From JBHJGP01 sp050331695 (GTDB lineage: Bacteria; Pseudomonadota; Alphaproteobacteria; Geminicoccales; Geminicoccaceae), in contig JBHJGP010000024.1 in assembly GCA_050331695.1 (NCBI GenBank), positions 1-64,000 of the forward strand: a stretch of 64,000 bases of DNA, read 5' to 3'. Within the stretch, counting starts at the first letter, position 1, and each line of letters begins with the position of its first letter. Both the position numbers and the translations under genes were made by a program. Shown here one piece after another: positions 41,532 to 51,065 of the stretch. The notes beneath the pieces were generated by a model, which worked only from the letters and a program-made list of their open reading frames with translations, was not told where the DNA came from and did no database searches.

Positions 41532-42653
41532 ATGGAGTTCATCTCATGGTTGGGACTCTATGTGGTTCCCTTCCTAATCATCTTGTCGGTCGTGGTCTTC
41601 GTCCATGAGTGGGGCCACTACTGGGTCGCCCGGCGCAATGGCGTGCGGGTGGAGGTGTTTTCCATCGGCTTCGGCTCTGAGATCTTCGGCTTCAACGATG
41701 CAGACGGAACCCGGTGGAAGTTCAGCGCGGTGCCGCTTGGCGGCTACGTCAAGATGCTGGGCGACGCCGATGCCGCCAGCGCCACCATCGATCTCTCCAA
41801 AGCAAATGACGCCGAAAGCTTCCCGTCCAAATCGGTCTATCAGCGCATGGCGATCGTGTTCGCCGGGCCGGCGGCGAATTTCGTCTTCGCCATCCTGGTC
41901 ATGGCGCTCTTGTTCATGGTTCAGGGGCGGCCGCAACTGACCGCCGAAGTCGGCGGTGTCCGCGCCGACAGCCCGGCAGCGGCGGCCGGGCTTTTGCCCG
42001 AAGACGTCATCGTCGCGATCAACGGTGAGGCGGTGGAGCAGTTCGAGGAGCTTCGCCAGGCGGTCGCCGAGGCCGGTACGGCGGAACTCATGCTTACCGT
42101 CGAGCGCGACGGCGGGATCCTCGACATCGGTGTCACTCCCGCCCTGCCGCTTGATGACAACGGCCAGCCTGTCGAGGGCGCAACCCCGGTGATCGGTGTC
42201 GAAGCGGGGGAGGTGGCCTTTCAGCGGAGCAACCCGTTGATAGCTCCGGTGGAGGCGACGATCGAGTCAGGTCGCATGGTCGTCGCCATCCTGGGCGCTG
42301 TCGGCGAGATCATCACCGGCCAAAGAAGCGCCAAGGAACTGGGCGGGCCGATCCGGATTGCGCAACTTTCAGGCGAGGCGGCACAGGGTGGCGTGTCGTC
42401 GATGGTGTGGTTGACGGTGGTCCTGTCCATCAATCTGGGATTGATCAATTTGTTTCCCATCCCGATGCTGGATGGCGGCCACCTGGTGATGTACGGCATT
42501 GAAGCAACGCGCGGGAAACCCTTGACCGAGCGAAGTCAGGAAATCGCGTTCCGGTTTGGTTTAGCCATGATCCTCGGGTTGATGGTCTTTGTAACCTGGA
42601 ACGATCTGGTCTATCTCAGGGTCGTCGAATTCTTCACGGGGCTCGGTTCGTAA
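41532..42653 (+). CDS. rseP: RIP metalloprotease RseP (site-2 protease)
   Basis: RseP cleaves transmembrane segments of anti-sigma factors and remnant signal peptides within the inner membrane. The 373-residue protein has the zinc motif HEWGH (residues 25–29) in the first helix, a PDZ domain (about residues 130–200, including AAAAGLLPEDVIVAINGE), and the third zinc ligand in LDGGH (Asp314). It lies between dxr and bamA, its usual place. Confidence 0.95.
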   Translation: MEFISWLGLYVVPFLIILSVVVFVHEWGHYWVARRNGVRVEVFSIGFGSEIFGFNDADGTRWKFSAVPLGGYVKMLGDADAASATIDLSKANDAESFPSKSVYQRMAIVFAGPAANFVFAILVMALLFMVQGRPQLTAEVGGVRADSPAAAAGLLPEDVIVAINGEAVEQFEELRQAVAEAGTAELMLTVERDGGILDIGVTPALPLDDNGQPVEGATPVIGVEAGEVAFQRSNPLIAPVEATIESGRMVVAILGAVGEIITGQRSAKELGGPIRIAQLSGEAAQGGVSSMVWLTVVLSINLGLINLFPIPMLDGGHLVMYGIEATRGKPLTERSQEIAFRFGLAMILGLMVFVTWNDLVYLRVVEFFTGLGS

Positions 42654-42709
42654 TCAACCGCGATCACCACGCGCCCCGCGCGCGATGCAAGGCCAAACAA
42701 GGGGTGTGG

Positions 42710-44977
42710 ATGCGCAGGGTTGTATTGGCGCTTTTGGTTCTGACGGGCGCCTTGTTCCCGGTACCCGCATCGAAGGCCCAGTCGGACGCCGTCGTCGAGG
42801 CGATACGTGTCGAGGGCAATCAGCGGATCGAGCCGTCGACGGTCGAGACCTACCTGACCCTGGATATCGGTGATCCCTTCGATCCGGTTGAAATCGACCG
42901 GTCGCTGCAACAGCTCTTCGCCACCGGCTTGTTCGACGACGTCCGTGTCGATCAGGAGGGGACGACGTTGGTCGTCCGGGTGGTCGAGAATCCGATCATT
43001 AACCAGATCGCTTTCGAGGGGAACCGACGGGTCGGCGACGAGATTCTCGAGAGCGAGGTGCAGCTCCGTTCGCGGGTCGTCTACACCCGCTCGAAAGTCC
43101 AGTCGGCGGTCCAGCGCATTCTCGAGATTTACCGCCGCAACGGCCTCTATGCAGCCACGGTCGAGCCCAAGGCCATCCAACTGGCCCAGAACCGCGTCAA
43201 TCTGGTTTTCGAGGTGGTGGAGGGGCCGAAGACGGTCGTCGACAGCATCGTCTTTATCGGCAACGAGGCGTTCAACGACAACACGCTCCGCAGCGTCATC
43301 GAGACCAAGGAATCGCGCATCTGGCGGGTGTTGCCCAGCGCCGACACCTATGATCCCGACCGGCTCTCGTTTGACGAGGAACTTCTCCGTCGCTTCTACA
43401 CCGCCCGGGGCTACGCCGAATTTGAGGTTCTATCATCGCTCGCCGAGCTGACGCCTGAGGGTGACAAGTTCTTCATCACCTTCACCCTGAGCGAGGGGCC
43501 GGTCTACAGGTTCGGCGAAATCTCGGTCGACAGCCGCCTCCGGGACCTGCAGCCGGAGCAGGTGCAGCAGGATCTGCGCACCGAACAAGGCGATACCTAC
43601 AATGCGGAGCTGATTGAAGAGACCATCGACGAGATCAATGATCGGCTGGGAACCCTGGGTTACGCCTTCATCGACGTCGAACCTCAGTTGACGCCAGGCG
43701 CCGAGCCTGAGGTCCTCAATCTGACCTATGTCATCAATGAGGGGCTCCGGGTCTTCGTTGAGCGGATCAACATTTCGGGCAATGTTCGGACCCTGGACGA
43801 GGTCATCCGACGGGAGTTTCAGCTGGCGGAGGGGGATGCGTTCAACGCCAATCTCCTCGCCGAATCCGAGCGGCGCATCCGCAATCTCGGTTTTTTCGAG
43901 AATGTCGACGTCCGTCGCCGCCGGGGCAGTACCGCCGATCGGATCATCATAGACGTCACGGTGACCGAGCAGTCGACCGGCGAACTGTCGTTCGGTGCCG
44001 GCTTCTCCACGACCGACGGCCCGCTGGGCGACGTTCGCCTGCGTGAGCGAAATCTGATCGGAACGGGCCAGGAGTTGCGCGCCAATTTCACCATCTCCGG
44101 CCGTCGTCAGGAGATCGATTTAGGTTTCACCGAGCCCTATTTTCTGGATCGGGATCTCGCCGCGGGCATCGATTTGTTCCGGCGAACGACCGATTTCCAG
44201 GACGAAGGCTCGTTCGACGAAACCAACACGGGCGGTACGCTCCGTGCTTCCTATCCGCTCACGCGCGGCGCCCGCCACGCGGTGCGCTACACGTTCAGCT
44301 TTGATGAGATTGAGGACGTTGACGACGACGCGTCGGTGTTCATTCAGGCCGAGGAGGGGGAGATAGCAACATCAGCGGTGGGCCAGACATTCACGCTCGA
44401 CCGCCGGGATGTTCGTTTCTTCCCGTCCGATGGCTATCTCCTCCGCCTGGATCAGGAACTCGCCGGTCTCGGCGGTGACAGCCAGTATCTCCGGCACGAG
44501 GGTACGGCGTCCTACTTCTATCCCTTCACCTCCGACGTCGTGCTCAATCTGGGCGCCCGGGCCGGCCACATCTTCGGCATCGACGACGATATTCGCCTAT
44601 CCGACCGGTTCTTTATCGGCGGCAGCAATCTGCGCGGGTTCAGTTTCGCCGGCCTCGGACCGCGGGATACGGCGACGGACGATGCCTTGGGCGGTAACAC
44701 CTTCGTAATTGGAACGGCCGAATTACGGTTTCCTCTGGGCCTTCCGGATGAGTTACGACTGTTCGGACGTGGATTTGCTGAGGGCGGCACGCTCACGGGG
44801 ATCGACGTCAGCGGTCCGACCCTCGTCGACACAAGCAATTTGCGGCTCTCGGTGGGTGTCGGTCTTTCCTGGCTGTCCCCCCTTGGCCCGATCTCCATCG
44901 ATGTCGCGGAGGCGGTGGCAAAGGATGCTGATGACGAAACCGAGAGCTTGCGTGTTTCGTTCGGCACCAGGTTTTAA
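42710..44977 (+). CDS. bamA: Outer membrane protein assembly factor BamA
   Basis: BamA is the core of the machine that folds beta-barrel proteins into the outer membrane. The protein of about 755 residues has a signal peptide (residues 1–23, ending ASKAQS), five POTRA domains in the first half, and a 16-strand barrel. The barrel includes the VRGF-like motif (LRGFSFAGLGPRD) and a C-terminal Phe (RVSFGTRF). ATG 42710 has AAGGGG 6 bases upstream; an in-frame GTG at 42704 lies within the site. Confidence 0.96.
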   Translation: MRRVVLALLVLTGALFPVPASKAQSDAVVEAIRVEGNQRIEPSTVETYLTLDIGDPFDPVEIDRSLQQLFATGLFDDVRVDQEGTTLVVRVVENPIINQIAFEGNRRVGDEILESEVQLRSRVVYTRSKVQSAVQRILEIYRRNGLYAATVEPKAIQLAQNRVNLVFEVVEGPKTVVDSIVFIGNEAFNDNTLRSVIETKESRIWRVLPSADTYDPDRLSFDEELLRRFYTARGYAEFEVLSSLAELTPEGDKFFITFTLSEGPVYRFGEISVDSRLRDLQPEQVQQDLRTEQGDTYNAELIEETIDEINDRLGTLGYAFIDVEPQLTPGAEPEVLNLTYVINEGLRVFVERINISGNVRTLDEVIRREFQLAEGDAFNANLLAESERRIRNLGFFENVDVRRRRGSTADRIIIDVTVTEQSTGELSFGAGFSTTDGPLGDVRLRERNLIGTGQELRANFTISGRRQEIDLGFTEPYFLDRDLAAGIDLFRRTTDFQDEGSFDETNTGGTLRASYPLTRGARHAVRYTFSFDEIEDVDDDASVFIQAEEGEIATSAVGQTFTLDRRDVRFFPSDGYLLRLDQELAGLGGDSQYLRHEGTASYFYPFTSDVVLNLGARAGHIFGIDDDIRLSDRFFIGGSNLRGFSFAGLGPRDTATDDALGGNTFVIGTAELRFPLGLPDELRLFGRGFAEGGTLTGIDVSGPTLVDTSNLRLSVGVGLSWLSPLGPISIDVAEAVAKDADDETESLRVSFGTRF

Positions 44978-44991
44978 GGGAGCGAGGTGAC

Positions 44992-45561
44992 GTGACGGTC
45001 AAAGCCTGTCGTTTGTGGCTTTGTGGACTGGCGCTTGCCGGCGGGATCGGTTTGGAGGCGGCCCCGGCGGCCGGCCAGAACCGCTTGCCTCAACCGACCG
45101 TGGCGATCATCGATTACCAGCGGATCATCAGGGAGTCGCTGGCCGCCAATCACATACGCGAACAGGTTGAAACGCGCCGCAAAGCCTATCAGGACGAAAT
45201 CGCCCAGGAGGAAGAACGGCTGATAAATGCCGAACGGGAGCTGGCCAAACAGCGATCGATCCTGGCGCCGGAAGCCTTTGAGGCGAGGAGAAAGTCTTTT
45301 GAAGAGGATGTGGCGGGCGTCCAGCGTGTGGTCCAGAACCGGCGCCGCCAGTTGGACGAGGCCTCGAGCCAGGCGTTCGATCAGGTGCAGAGCACGGTTG
45401 TCAGGATGCTGGACGAGATGAGCGAGGCCTACGCGTTCAACCTGGTGCTGCCCCGGCGCAACGTCCTGTTGTTCTCCGCCGAGCTGGATTTGACCGTCGA
45501 GGTGCTGGAGAAACTCAACGAGGAACTGCCGACCGTCGACGTTCCCGAGCCGCAAGGTTAG
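44992..45561 (+). CDS. skp: Periplasmic chaperone OmpH/Skp family
   Basis: Skp holds unfolded outer membrane proteins in the periplasm for delivery to BamA. The 189-residue protein has a signal peptide (cleavage near AAG-Q, residue 28) followed by the family start VAIIDYQRIIRES and a long charged coiled coil (about residues 60–140). It starts 14 bases after bamA, ends in TAG, and precedes lpxD. The low sequence conservation of this family makes the context an important support. Confidence 0.88.
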   Translation: MTVKACRLWLCGLALAGGIGLEAAPAAGQNRLPQPTVAIIDYQRIIRESLAANHIREQVETRRKAYQDEIAQEEERLINAERELAKQRSILAPEAFEARRKSFEEDVAGVQRVVQNRRRQLDEASSQAFDQVQSTVVRMLDEMSEAYAFNLVLPRRNVLLFSAELDLTVEVLEKLNEELPTVDVPEPQG

Positions 45562-45563
45562 CC

Positions 45564-46568
45564 ATGGCGGATCCGCGCTTTTTTCAGAGATCCGGCCCCT
45601 TTGCGCTCGGCGAACTGGCGGCGGCCGCCGGTATCACGCTGGAGAAAGGAGCGGACAAGTCGATCAGCGACGTGGCACCTCTCGGTGAGGCAGGCGGCGA
45701 CGAGCTAACCTTCTTCGACAACCGGAAATACCGCTCGGCCTTGGCGGACACCCGGGCCGCGGCTTGCGTCATCCGGCCCGCCGATGCCGGTCTCTTGCCG
45801 GATCACGTGACGGCGCTGGTGACCGAAGAGCCCTATCTGGCCTACGCCCGCATTGCCAAGCGCTTCTATCCGGCGCCGGCGCCCGAGCACGACGTTTCGG
45901 CCGGTGCTCTCGTCGATGACCAGGCGACCCTCGGCAATCCGGTGTCCGTGGCGCCTGGCGCCGTTATCGACGCCGGCGCCGAAATCGAGCCAGAGGTCAC
46001 GATCGGCGCCAACGCGGTGATCGGCAAAGGTGTCAAGGTCGGGCGTGGCACCCGGATTGCCGCCGGCGCCACGCTCTCCCATTGCATTGTCGGTCAACGG
46101 TGCATCATTCACCCAGGCGTACGCATCGGACAGGACGGTTTCGGTTTCGCCATGGGCGCGGCCCATGAAAAAGTGCCGCAACTGGGCGGCGTCGTGATCG
46201 GCGACGATGTGGAGATCGGCGCGAATAGCACCGTCGATCGGGGCAGCGGTCCCGACACTGTGATTGGAAACGGATGCAAAATCGACAATCTCGTGATGAT
46301 CGCTCATAATGTAAGGCTTGGCGATCATTGCATCGTGGTGGCGCAAAGCGGCATTTCAGGTAGCACGACGCTCGAGCATCATGTGATCGTTGCGGCCCAA
46401 TGCGGCATCACCGGTCACTTGACCATCGGCGCCGGCGCCCGCCTTTCGGCCCGTACCGCCGTCATCCGCGATATCAAAGGCGGCCAGGACTATGGAGGCG
46501 CGCCCGCCATTCCGATGGAGGAGTTTCGCCGTCAGATCGTTGCCGTCCGGCGGTTGGGACGGCGGTAA
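45564..46568 (+). CDS. lpxD: UDP-3-O-acylglucosamine N-acyltransferase
   Basis: LpxD adds the N-linked acyl chain in the third step of lipid A synthesis. The 334-residue protein has an N-terminal uridine-binding domain (SISDVAPLGEAGGDELTFFD), a left-handed beta-helix of hexapeptide repeats, and the catalytic His region HNVRLGDHCIVVAQSGISGS. It starts 2 bases after skp. Confidence 0.96.
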   Translation: MADPRFFQRSGPFALGELAAAAGITLEKGADKSISDVAPLGEAGGDELTFFDNRKYRSALADTRAAACVIRPADAGLLPDHVTALVTEEPYLAYARIAKRFYPAPAPEHDVSAGALVDDQATLGNPVSVAPGAVIDAGAEIEPEVTIGANAVIGKGVKVGRGTRIAAGATLSHCIVGQRCIIHPGVRIGQDGFGFAMGAAHEKVPQLGGVVIGDDVEIGANSTVDRGSGPDTVIGNGCKIDNLVMIAHNVRLGDHCIVVAQSGISGSTTLEHHVIVAAQCGITGHLTIGAGARLSARTAVIRDIKGGQDYGGAPAIPMEEFRRQIVAVRRLGRR

Positions 46569-46586
46569 GCTGGGAGGCTACAACAG

Positions 46587-47054
46587 ATGCAGTCGGCGGC
46601 AGAGACGGTCGGGCCGATTGAACTCGGTATCGAACAAATCAAGAACCGAATTCCCCATCGTTATCCGTTTTTGATGATCGATCGAATGGTCGACGTTGTC
46701 CTTGGCGAAAGCGCCGTCGGCATCAAGAACGTCACCATCAACGAACCTTTCTTCCAGGGCCACTTTCCCGACCAGCCAATCATGCCGGGCGTCCTGGTGA
46801 TCGAGGCCATGGCGCAGACGGCGGGCACGCTGGTGGCTGAAACCTACGACCTCAATGCCGAGACCAGCGCCGTCTTCTTCATGGCGATCGAGCAGGCGAA
46901 ATTCCGCCACCCGATTTATCCTGGCGATCAGCTGCGCATCCCTGTAAGGCAGCTGCGATCGAAACTGTCGGTCTACAAATATGAGGGCAAGGCCTATGTC
47001 GGCGACAAGCTGGTGGCCGAAGCGACCTATTCGGCCAAGATGATATCGGTCTGA
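46587..47054 (+). CDS. fabZ: 3-hydroxyacyl-[acyl-carrier-protein] dehydratase FabZ
   Basis: FabZ dehydrates 3-hydroxyacyl-ACP in fatty acid elongation and competes with lipid A enzymes for the same substrate. The 155-residue hotdog-fold protein has the catalytic His59 in GHFPDQPIMPGV and Glu73 in VIEAMAQTAG, with the N-terminal IPHRYPFLMIDR block. It lies between lpxD and lpxA, the standard position. Confidence 0.97.
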   Translation: MQSAAETVGPIELGIEQIKNRIPHRYPFLMIDRMVDVVLGESAVGIKNVTINEPFFQGHFPDQPIMPGVLVIEAMAQTAGTLVAETYDLNAETSAVFFMAIEQAKFRHPIYPGDQLRIPVRQLRSKLSVYKYEGKAYVGDKLVAEATYSAKMISV

Positions 47055-47056
47055 CG

Positions 47057-47860
47057 ATGGCAACCGAAATCCATCCCGCCGCCTCCGTTCTCCCCAAGGC
47101 GGAGATCGGCGCCAACGTCAAAGTCGGGCCTTTTTGTTCCGTCGACGAGTATGTTCGCCTGGATGATGGCGTCGAGCTTCTGGCCCACGTCGCCGTGGGC
47201 GGCTTTACCGAGGTCGGCGAGGGCACGGTGATCTACCCGTTCGCCGCCGTTGGCTTCGCCCCTCAGGATATGAAATACGCCGGCGAGCCCTCGAGGCTGG
47301 TCATCGGCAAGAACAACCGCATCCGCGAGCACGTCACCATTCATCCCGGCACCAAGACCGGCAAGATGCTGACAAGCGTGGGCGACGGCTGCCTGTTCAT
47401 GGCGACCACCCATGTCGCCCACGACTGCATGATCGGTAACTCGGTGGTGATGGCCAACAACGCCACCCTTGGCGGTCATGTCGAAGTCGGTGATTGCGCG
47501 GTGTTGGGCGGGCTTTGCGCGATCCACCAGTTCGTGCGTATCGGCCAATACGCCATGGTCGGCGGCACCGCCGGCGTCGAGAGCGACGTCATTCCTTACG
47601 GTCTGGTGCAGGGACGGCGCGCCAATCTCTCGGGCCTGAACATGGTCGGCATGAAACGGCGCGGTATCGGCTCCGAAGAGATCCGGACCATGCGCAACGC
47701 CTACCGACAATTGTTCACCGAACCGGGCTCTTTCGCCAACAAGCTGATCGAAGTCGCCGAGGTGTACAGCGATGAGCCGCGGGTGATGGAGATCGTCGAG
47801 TTCGTCAAATCGCCAACATTGCGCGCGATCTCCCAGCCCGAGATCGACCACAAGGGTTGA
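47057..47860 (+). CDS. lpxA: Acyl-[ACP]–UDP-N-acetylglucosamine O-acyltransferase
   Basis: LpxA catalyses the first step of lipid A synthesis. The 267-residue protein begins IHPAASVLPKAEIGANVKVG and is built of hexapeptide repeats forming a left-handed helix. The catalytic His lies in HVAHDCMIGN, and a C-terminal helical domain (GMKRRGIGSEEIRTMRNAYR) completes it. It starts 2 bases after fabZ. Confidence 0.97.
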   Translation: MATEIHPAASVLPKAEIGANVKVGPFCSVDEYVRLDDGVELLAHVAVGGFTEVGEGTVIYPFAAVGFAPQDMKYAGEPSRLVIGKNNRIREHVTIHPGTKTGKMLTSVGDGCLFMATTHVAHDCMIGNSVVMANNATLGGHVEVGDCAVLGGLCAIHQFVRIGQYAMVGGTAGVESDVIPYGLVQGRRANLSGLNMVGMKRRGIGSEEIRTMRNAYRQLFTEPGSFANKLIEVAEVYSDEPRVMEIVEFVKSPTLRAISQPEIDHKG

Positions 47861-47863
47861 TTT

Positions 47864-48724
47864 TTGTCGGAGCCGTCCGGTCACGCGCTTGCTGTCCCGC
47901 ATGGCCGGCGGCTTGCCGTCATCGCTGGATCGGGCCCTCTGCCTCGGTCCGTCGCGATCGCCGCGAGGCAGCAGGGCCGACCGGTTCACGTGATCGCGTT
48001 CGAGGGTCAGACCGATCCCGACTGGCTTATCGAGTTCCCCCACGACTGGGTTAAGCTTGGCGCCGTGGCCCGGACACTGAAGCTTCTGCACGAGGCAAAG
48101 GCCGATGATATCTGCATGATCGGGCCTGTCGGCCGCCCATCGCTCACCTCGCTCGCCCTCGACTGGCGTGCTCTGAAAATGTTGCCGCGCCTCGGCGGCG
48201 GCCTCGATGCCGGCGACGACAAGCTCTTGCGCGTCATCGTGGCCGAGTTGGAAAGCGAGGGTTTCCGCGTGGTTGGCGCCGACGATGTGTCATCCGATCT
48301 TTTGTCGCCGCCGGGTCAGTGGGGGCGCCACAAACCGACTGAGCAAGACCAAAAGGACATCGATCGGGCGATTGCCGTGTTGCAGGCGCTGGGTCCTCTC
48401 GATATCGGCCAGTCGATCGTGGTCCAGCAGGGCATGGTGCTGGCGGTCGAGGCGATTGAGGGAACCGATCGGATGATCGAGCGGGCCGGACAGTGGCGCC
48501 GGCAGGCGCCGGGCGGTGTCCTGGTCAAAGGCCGTAAATCAGCTCAAGATCGGCGCGCGGATTTGCCGACCATCGGTTCCGGTACGGTCGACGTGGTGGC
48601 CAAGGCCGGTTTCGCCGGCATCGCCGTCGAGGCGGGGCACAGTCTTGTTGTCGATCTGGAAGGCACGACCAAGGCCGCCAATCGGGCCGGTCTCTTCATC
48701 TTCGGCCTCAAGCCTTTTTCGTGA
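47864..48724 (+). CDS. lpxI: UDP-2,3-diacylglucosamine diphosphatase LpxI
   Basis: LpxI hydrolyses UDP-2,3-diacylglucosamine to lipid X and replaces LpxH in most alphaproteobacteria. The 286-residue protein has the N-terminal LAVIAGSGPLPRSVA, a central CMIGPVGRPSL region, and the C-terminal KAGFAGIAVEAGHSLVVD block typical of the DUF1009 family. The start is TTG 47864, placed 3 bases after lpxA. The lpxB GTG overlaps its last codons. Confidence 0.93.
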   Translation: MSEPSGHALAVPHGRRLAVIAGSGPLPRSVAIAARQQGRPVHVIAFEGQTDPDWLIEFPHDWVKLGAVARTLKLLHEAKADDICMIGPVGRPSLTSLALDWRALKMLPRLGGGLDAGDDKLLRVIVAELESEGFRVVGADDVSSDLLSPPGQWGRHKPTEQDQKDIDRAIAVLQALGPLDIGQSIVVQQGMVLAVEAIEGTDRMIERAGQWRRQAPGGVLVKGRKSAQDRRADLPTIGSGTVDVVAKAGFAGIAVEAGHSLVVDLEGTTKAANRAGLFIFGLKPFS

Positions 48725-49887
48725 CCAATCGGGTCTACCTCATCGCCGGCGAGGTTTCGGGCGATTATCTGGGCGCGCAGCTTTTAAGCCATCTGCGCGA
48801 GCTCGAGCCAGAGCTGGACATCGCCGGCGTCGGCGGCACTCAGATGGCCGACCAGGGGTTGGCCAGCCTCTTTCCCATGGAAGAGCTCTCGCTGATGGGC
48901 TTCGTCGAGATCTTGCCCCATCTGCCGCGCCTGATCCGCCGCATCTACCAGACCGTGGATCACATCAAGGCCTTTGATCCGGACGTTGTCGTCACCATCG
49001 ACAGTCCCGGCTTTTGTCTGCGCGTGTTGAAGCGCCTTCAGGGGACGCGCGCCCGGCGCATGCACTACGTCGCCCCTCAAGCCTGGGCCTGGCGGCCCGG
49101 CCGCGCCGCCAAATTCAAGGACCTGATCGACGAGATGCTTTTGCTCTTTCCGTTTGAGCAGGCGTTTTTTGAGACCTACGGCGTCAACACCCGCTTCGTC
49201 GGTCACCCGATCACCGAGAGCTGGCGTGAACCTCGGGATCCGCAGGCTCTCGCCAGCGAACTGGGCCTGAACCGGGCCGACCCCATTCTCTGCCTGTTGC
49301 CCGGCAGCCGGCGCAGTGAGGTGGACAAGCATCTGCCTGTCATTGCCGAAACGCTCGCTATCCTCCGCGACGAGTTCCCGCGGCTCGGCTGCGTGCTTCC
49401 GACCCTGCCGCGGCTCAAGGACCGGGTGAGCGACGGCACGAAGTCCTGGCCGGTGCCGACCGCCGTCTTCGATGATCGAAACCGGCGCTACGACGCCTAC
49501 GCGCTCTGCGGGGCGGCGATCGCGGCGTCTGGTACGGTCGGTCTGGAGCTGGCGCTTGCCGGTCTGCCGCCGGTCATCATCTACCGGGGCAATCCGATCA
49601 GCGCCGCTCTCGCCCGGCGCCTGATCCGCGTGCCCCATGTCAGCCTGCTCAACCTCATCCTTGAACGCGAAGCGTTTCGCGAGCTCCTGCAGGAAAACCT
49701 GACCCCGGGCGTCTTGGCCCGGGAGACGGCGCTCCTCCTGGCGGATGGTGAGCGGAGCCAAAGGGGCAGAGCTGATCTGCGCCAGGTGGTCGCCGCTTTG
49801 CAGGGAGAAGGCAGCGATCCGCCAAGCCTCCACGCCGCGAGGCGGGTGCTCGCCAATATCGAGCTTGTGCCTAGGCCGTCAGCTTGA
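48721..49887 (+). CDS. lpxB: Lipid-A-disaccharide synthase
   Basis: LpxB joins lipid X to UDP-2,3-diacylglucosamine. This peripheral GT-B glycosyltransferase has 388 residues and shows LIAGEVSGDYLGAQLLSHL, the segment GFVEILPHLPRLIRR, APQAWAWRPGRA, and LLPGSRRSEV with the nucleotide-binding region. It ends the lipid A gene run. Its 3' end overlaps by 17 bases the 3' end of the convergent acyl-CoA dehydrogenase gene. Confidence 0.96.
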   Translation: MTNRVYLIAGEVSGDYLGAQLLSHLRELEPELDIAGVGGTQMADQGLASLFPMEELSLMGFVEILPHLPRLIRRIYQTVDHIKAFDPDVVVTIDSPGFCLRVLKRLQGTRARRMHYVAPQAWAWRPGRAAKFKDLIDEMLLLFPFEQAFFETYGVNTRFVGHPITESWREPRDPQALASELGLNRADPILCLLPGSRRSEVDKHLPVIAETLAILRDEFPRLGCVLPTLPRLKDRVSDGTKSWPVPTAVFDDRNRRYDAYALCGAAIAASGTVGLELALAGLPPVIIYRGNPISAALARRLIRVPHVSLLNLILEREAFRELLQENLTPGVLARETALLLADGERSQRGRADLRQVVAALQGEGSDPPSLHAARRVLANIELVPRPSA

Positions 49888-51043
49888 ACAGCTCGCGGCC
49901 GATCAGCATGCGCCGGATCTCGCTGGTTCCGGCGCCGATCTCGTAGAGTTTGGCGTCCCGGAGCAGCCGGCCGCTCGCATACTCGTTGATATAGCCGTTG
50001 CCGCCCAGGGCCTGGATCGCTTCCAGTGCCATCCAGGTCGCCTTTTCAGCGGCATAGAGCAGACAGCCCGCAGCGTCCTGGCGGGTCAAGAGCCCCCGGT
50101 CCGCTGCCTTGGCGCAGGTGTAAACGTAGGCCTTGCACGCGTTCATGGTCGCGTACATGTCGGCGATCTTGCCTTGCATCAGCTGAAATTCGCCGATCGC
50201 CGTGCCGAACTGTTTTCGTTCGTGAATGTAGGGCAGCACCAGATCCATGGCCGCCTGCATGATCCCAGTCGGCCCGCCGGCGAGCACGAGGCGCTCATAA
50301 TCAAGGCCGGACATGAGCACATTGACGCCCTTGCCGACCTTGCCCAAGACCTGGTCCTCGTCGACCTCACAATCCTCAAATACGAGCTCGCAGGTGTCCG
50401 AGCCCCTCATGCCGAGCTTGTCGAGCTTCTGAGCGGTGGAAAAGCCCTCCATGCCCTTCTCGATCAGAAACGCGGTGATGCCCTTGGGGCCGGCCTCGGG
50501 ATCGGTCTTGGCGTAGACGACCAAGGTCTCGGCGACCGGACCGTTGGTGATCCACATTTTCGAGCCATTGAGAACGAAGCGGCCACCATTGCGCCTCGCC
50601 GTCGTGGTCATCGACACCACGTCCGAGCCGGCGCCCGGCTCGCTCATGGCCAGCGCGCCCACATGCTCACCGGAGATCAGCTTCGGCAGATACTTTGACT
50701 TCTGTTCGGCTGTGCCAAACCTCCGGATCTGATTGACGCAGAGATTGGAATGGGCGCCGTAGCTTAAGCCCACCGAGCCCGAGGCGCGGCTGATCTCCTC
50801 CATGGCGATGGTATGGTCCAGATAGCCCAGACCGGCACCGCCATCCTTCTCCTCGACCGTGATGCCGAGCAGGCCCAGCTCGCCCAGCTTTGGCCAGAGA
50901 TCGCGCGGAAACTGGTTTGTCCGGTCGATCTCGTCGGCGCGGGGGAGGATCTCGTCGTTGGCGAAACGGCCCACCTGCTCGCGGATCATTTCCGCGGTTT
51001 CGTCCAGATCGAAATCGATGGTCGGACTACGGAACTGCGCCAT
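49871..51043 (-). CDS. ivd: Acyl-CoA dehydrogenase, probably isovaleryl-CoA dehydrogenase
   Basis: An FAD-dependent enzyme that would oxidise isovaleryl-CoA to 3-methylcrotonyl-CoA in leucine breakdown. The 390-residue protein has the three acyl-CoA dehydrogenase domains with MSEPGAGSDVVSM and the C-terminal EIGAGTSEIRRMLIGRELF. The catalytic base fits the isovaleryl type: Glu250 in GLDYERLVLAGGP, rather than the later position of medium-chain enzymes. It is last in a minus-strand run maeB–mgtE–ivd. No other leucine-pathway gene is nearby, so substrate choice rests on the Glu position. Confidence 0.88.
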   Translation of the reverse strand: MAQFRSPTIDFDLDETAEMIREQVGRFANDEILPRADEIDRTNQFPRDLWPKLGELGLLGITVEEKDGGAGLGYLDHTIAMEEISRASGSVGLSYGAHSNLCVNQIRRFGTAEQKSKYLPKLISGEHVGALAMSEPGAGSDVVSMTTTARRNGGRFVLNGSKMWITNGPVAETLVVYAKTDPEAGPKGITAFLIEKGMEGFSTAQKLDKLGMRGSDTCELVFEDCEVDEDQVLGKVGKGVNVLMSGLDYERLVLAGGPTGIMQAAMDLVLPYIHERKQFGTAIGEFQLMQGKIADMYATMNACKAYVYTCAKAADRGLLTRQDAAGCLLYAAEKATWMALEAIQALGGNGYINEYASGRLLRDAKLYEIGAGTSEIRRMLIGRELFKLTA

Positions 51044-51065
51044 GACCAGAGCTCCTGCTATTGGC

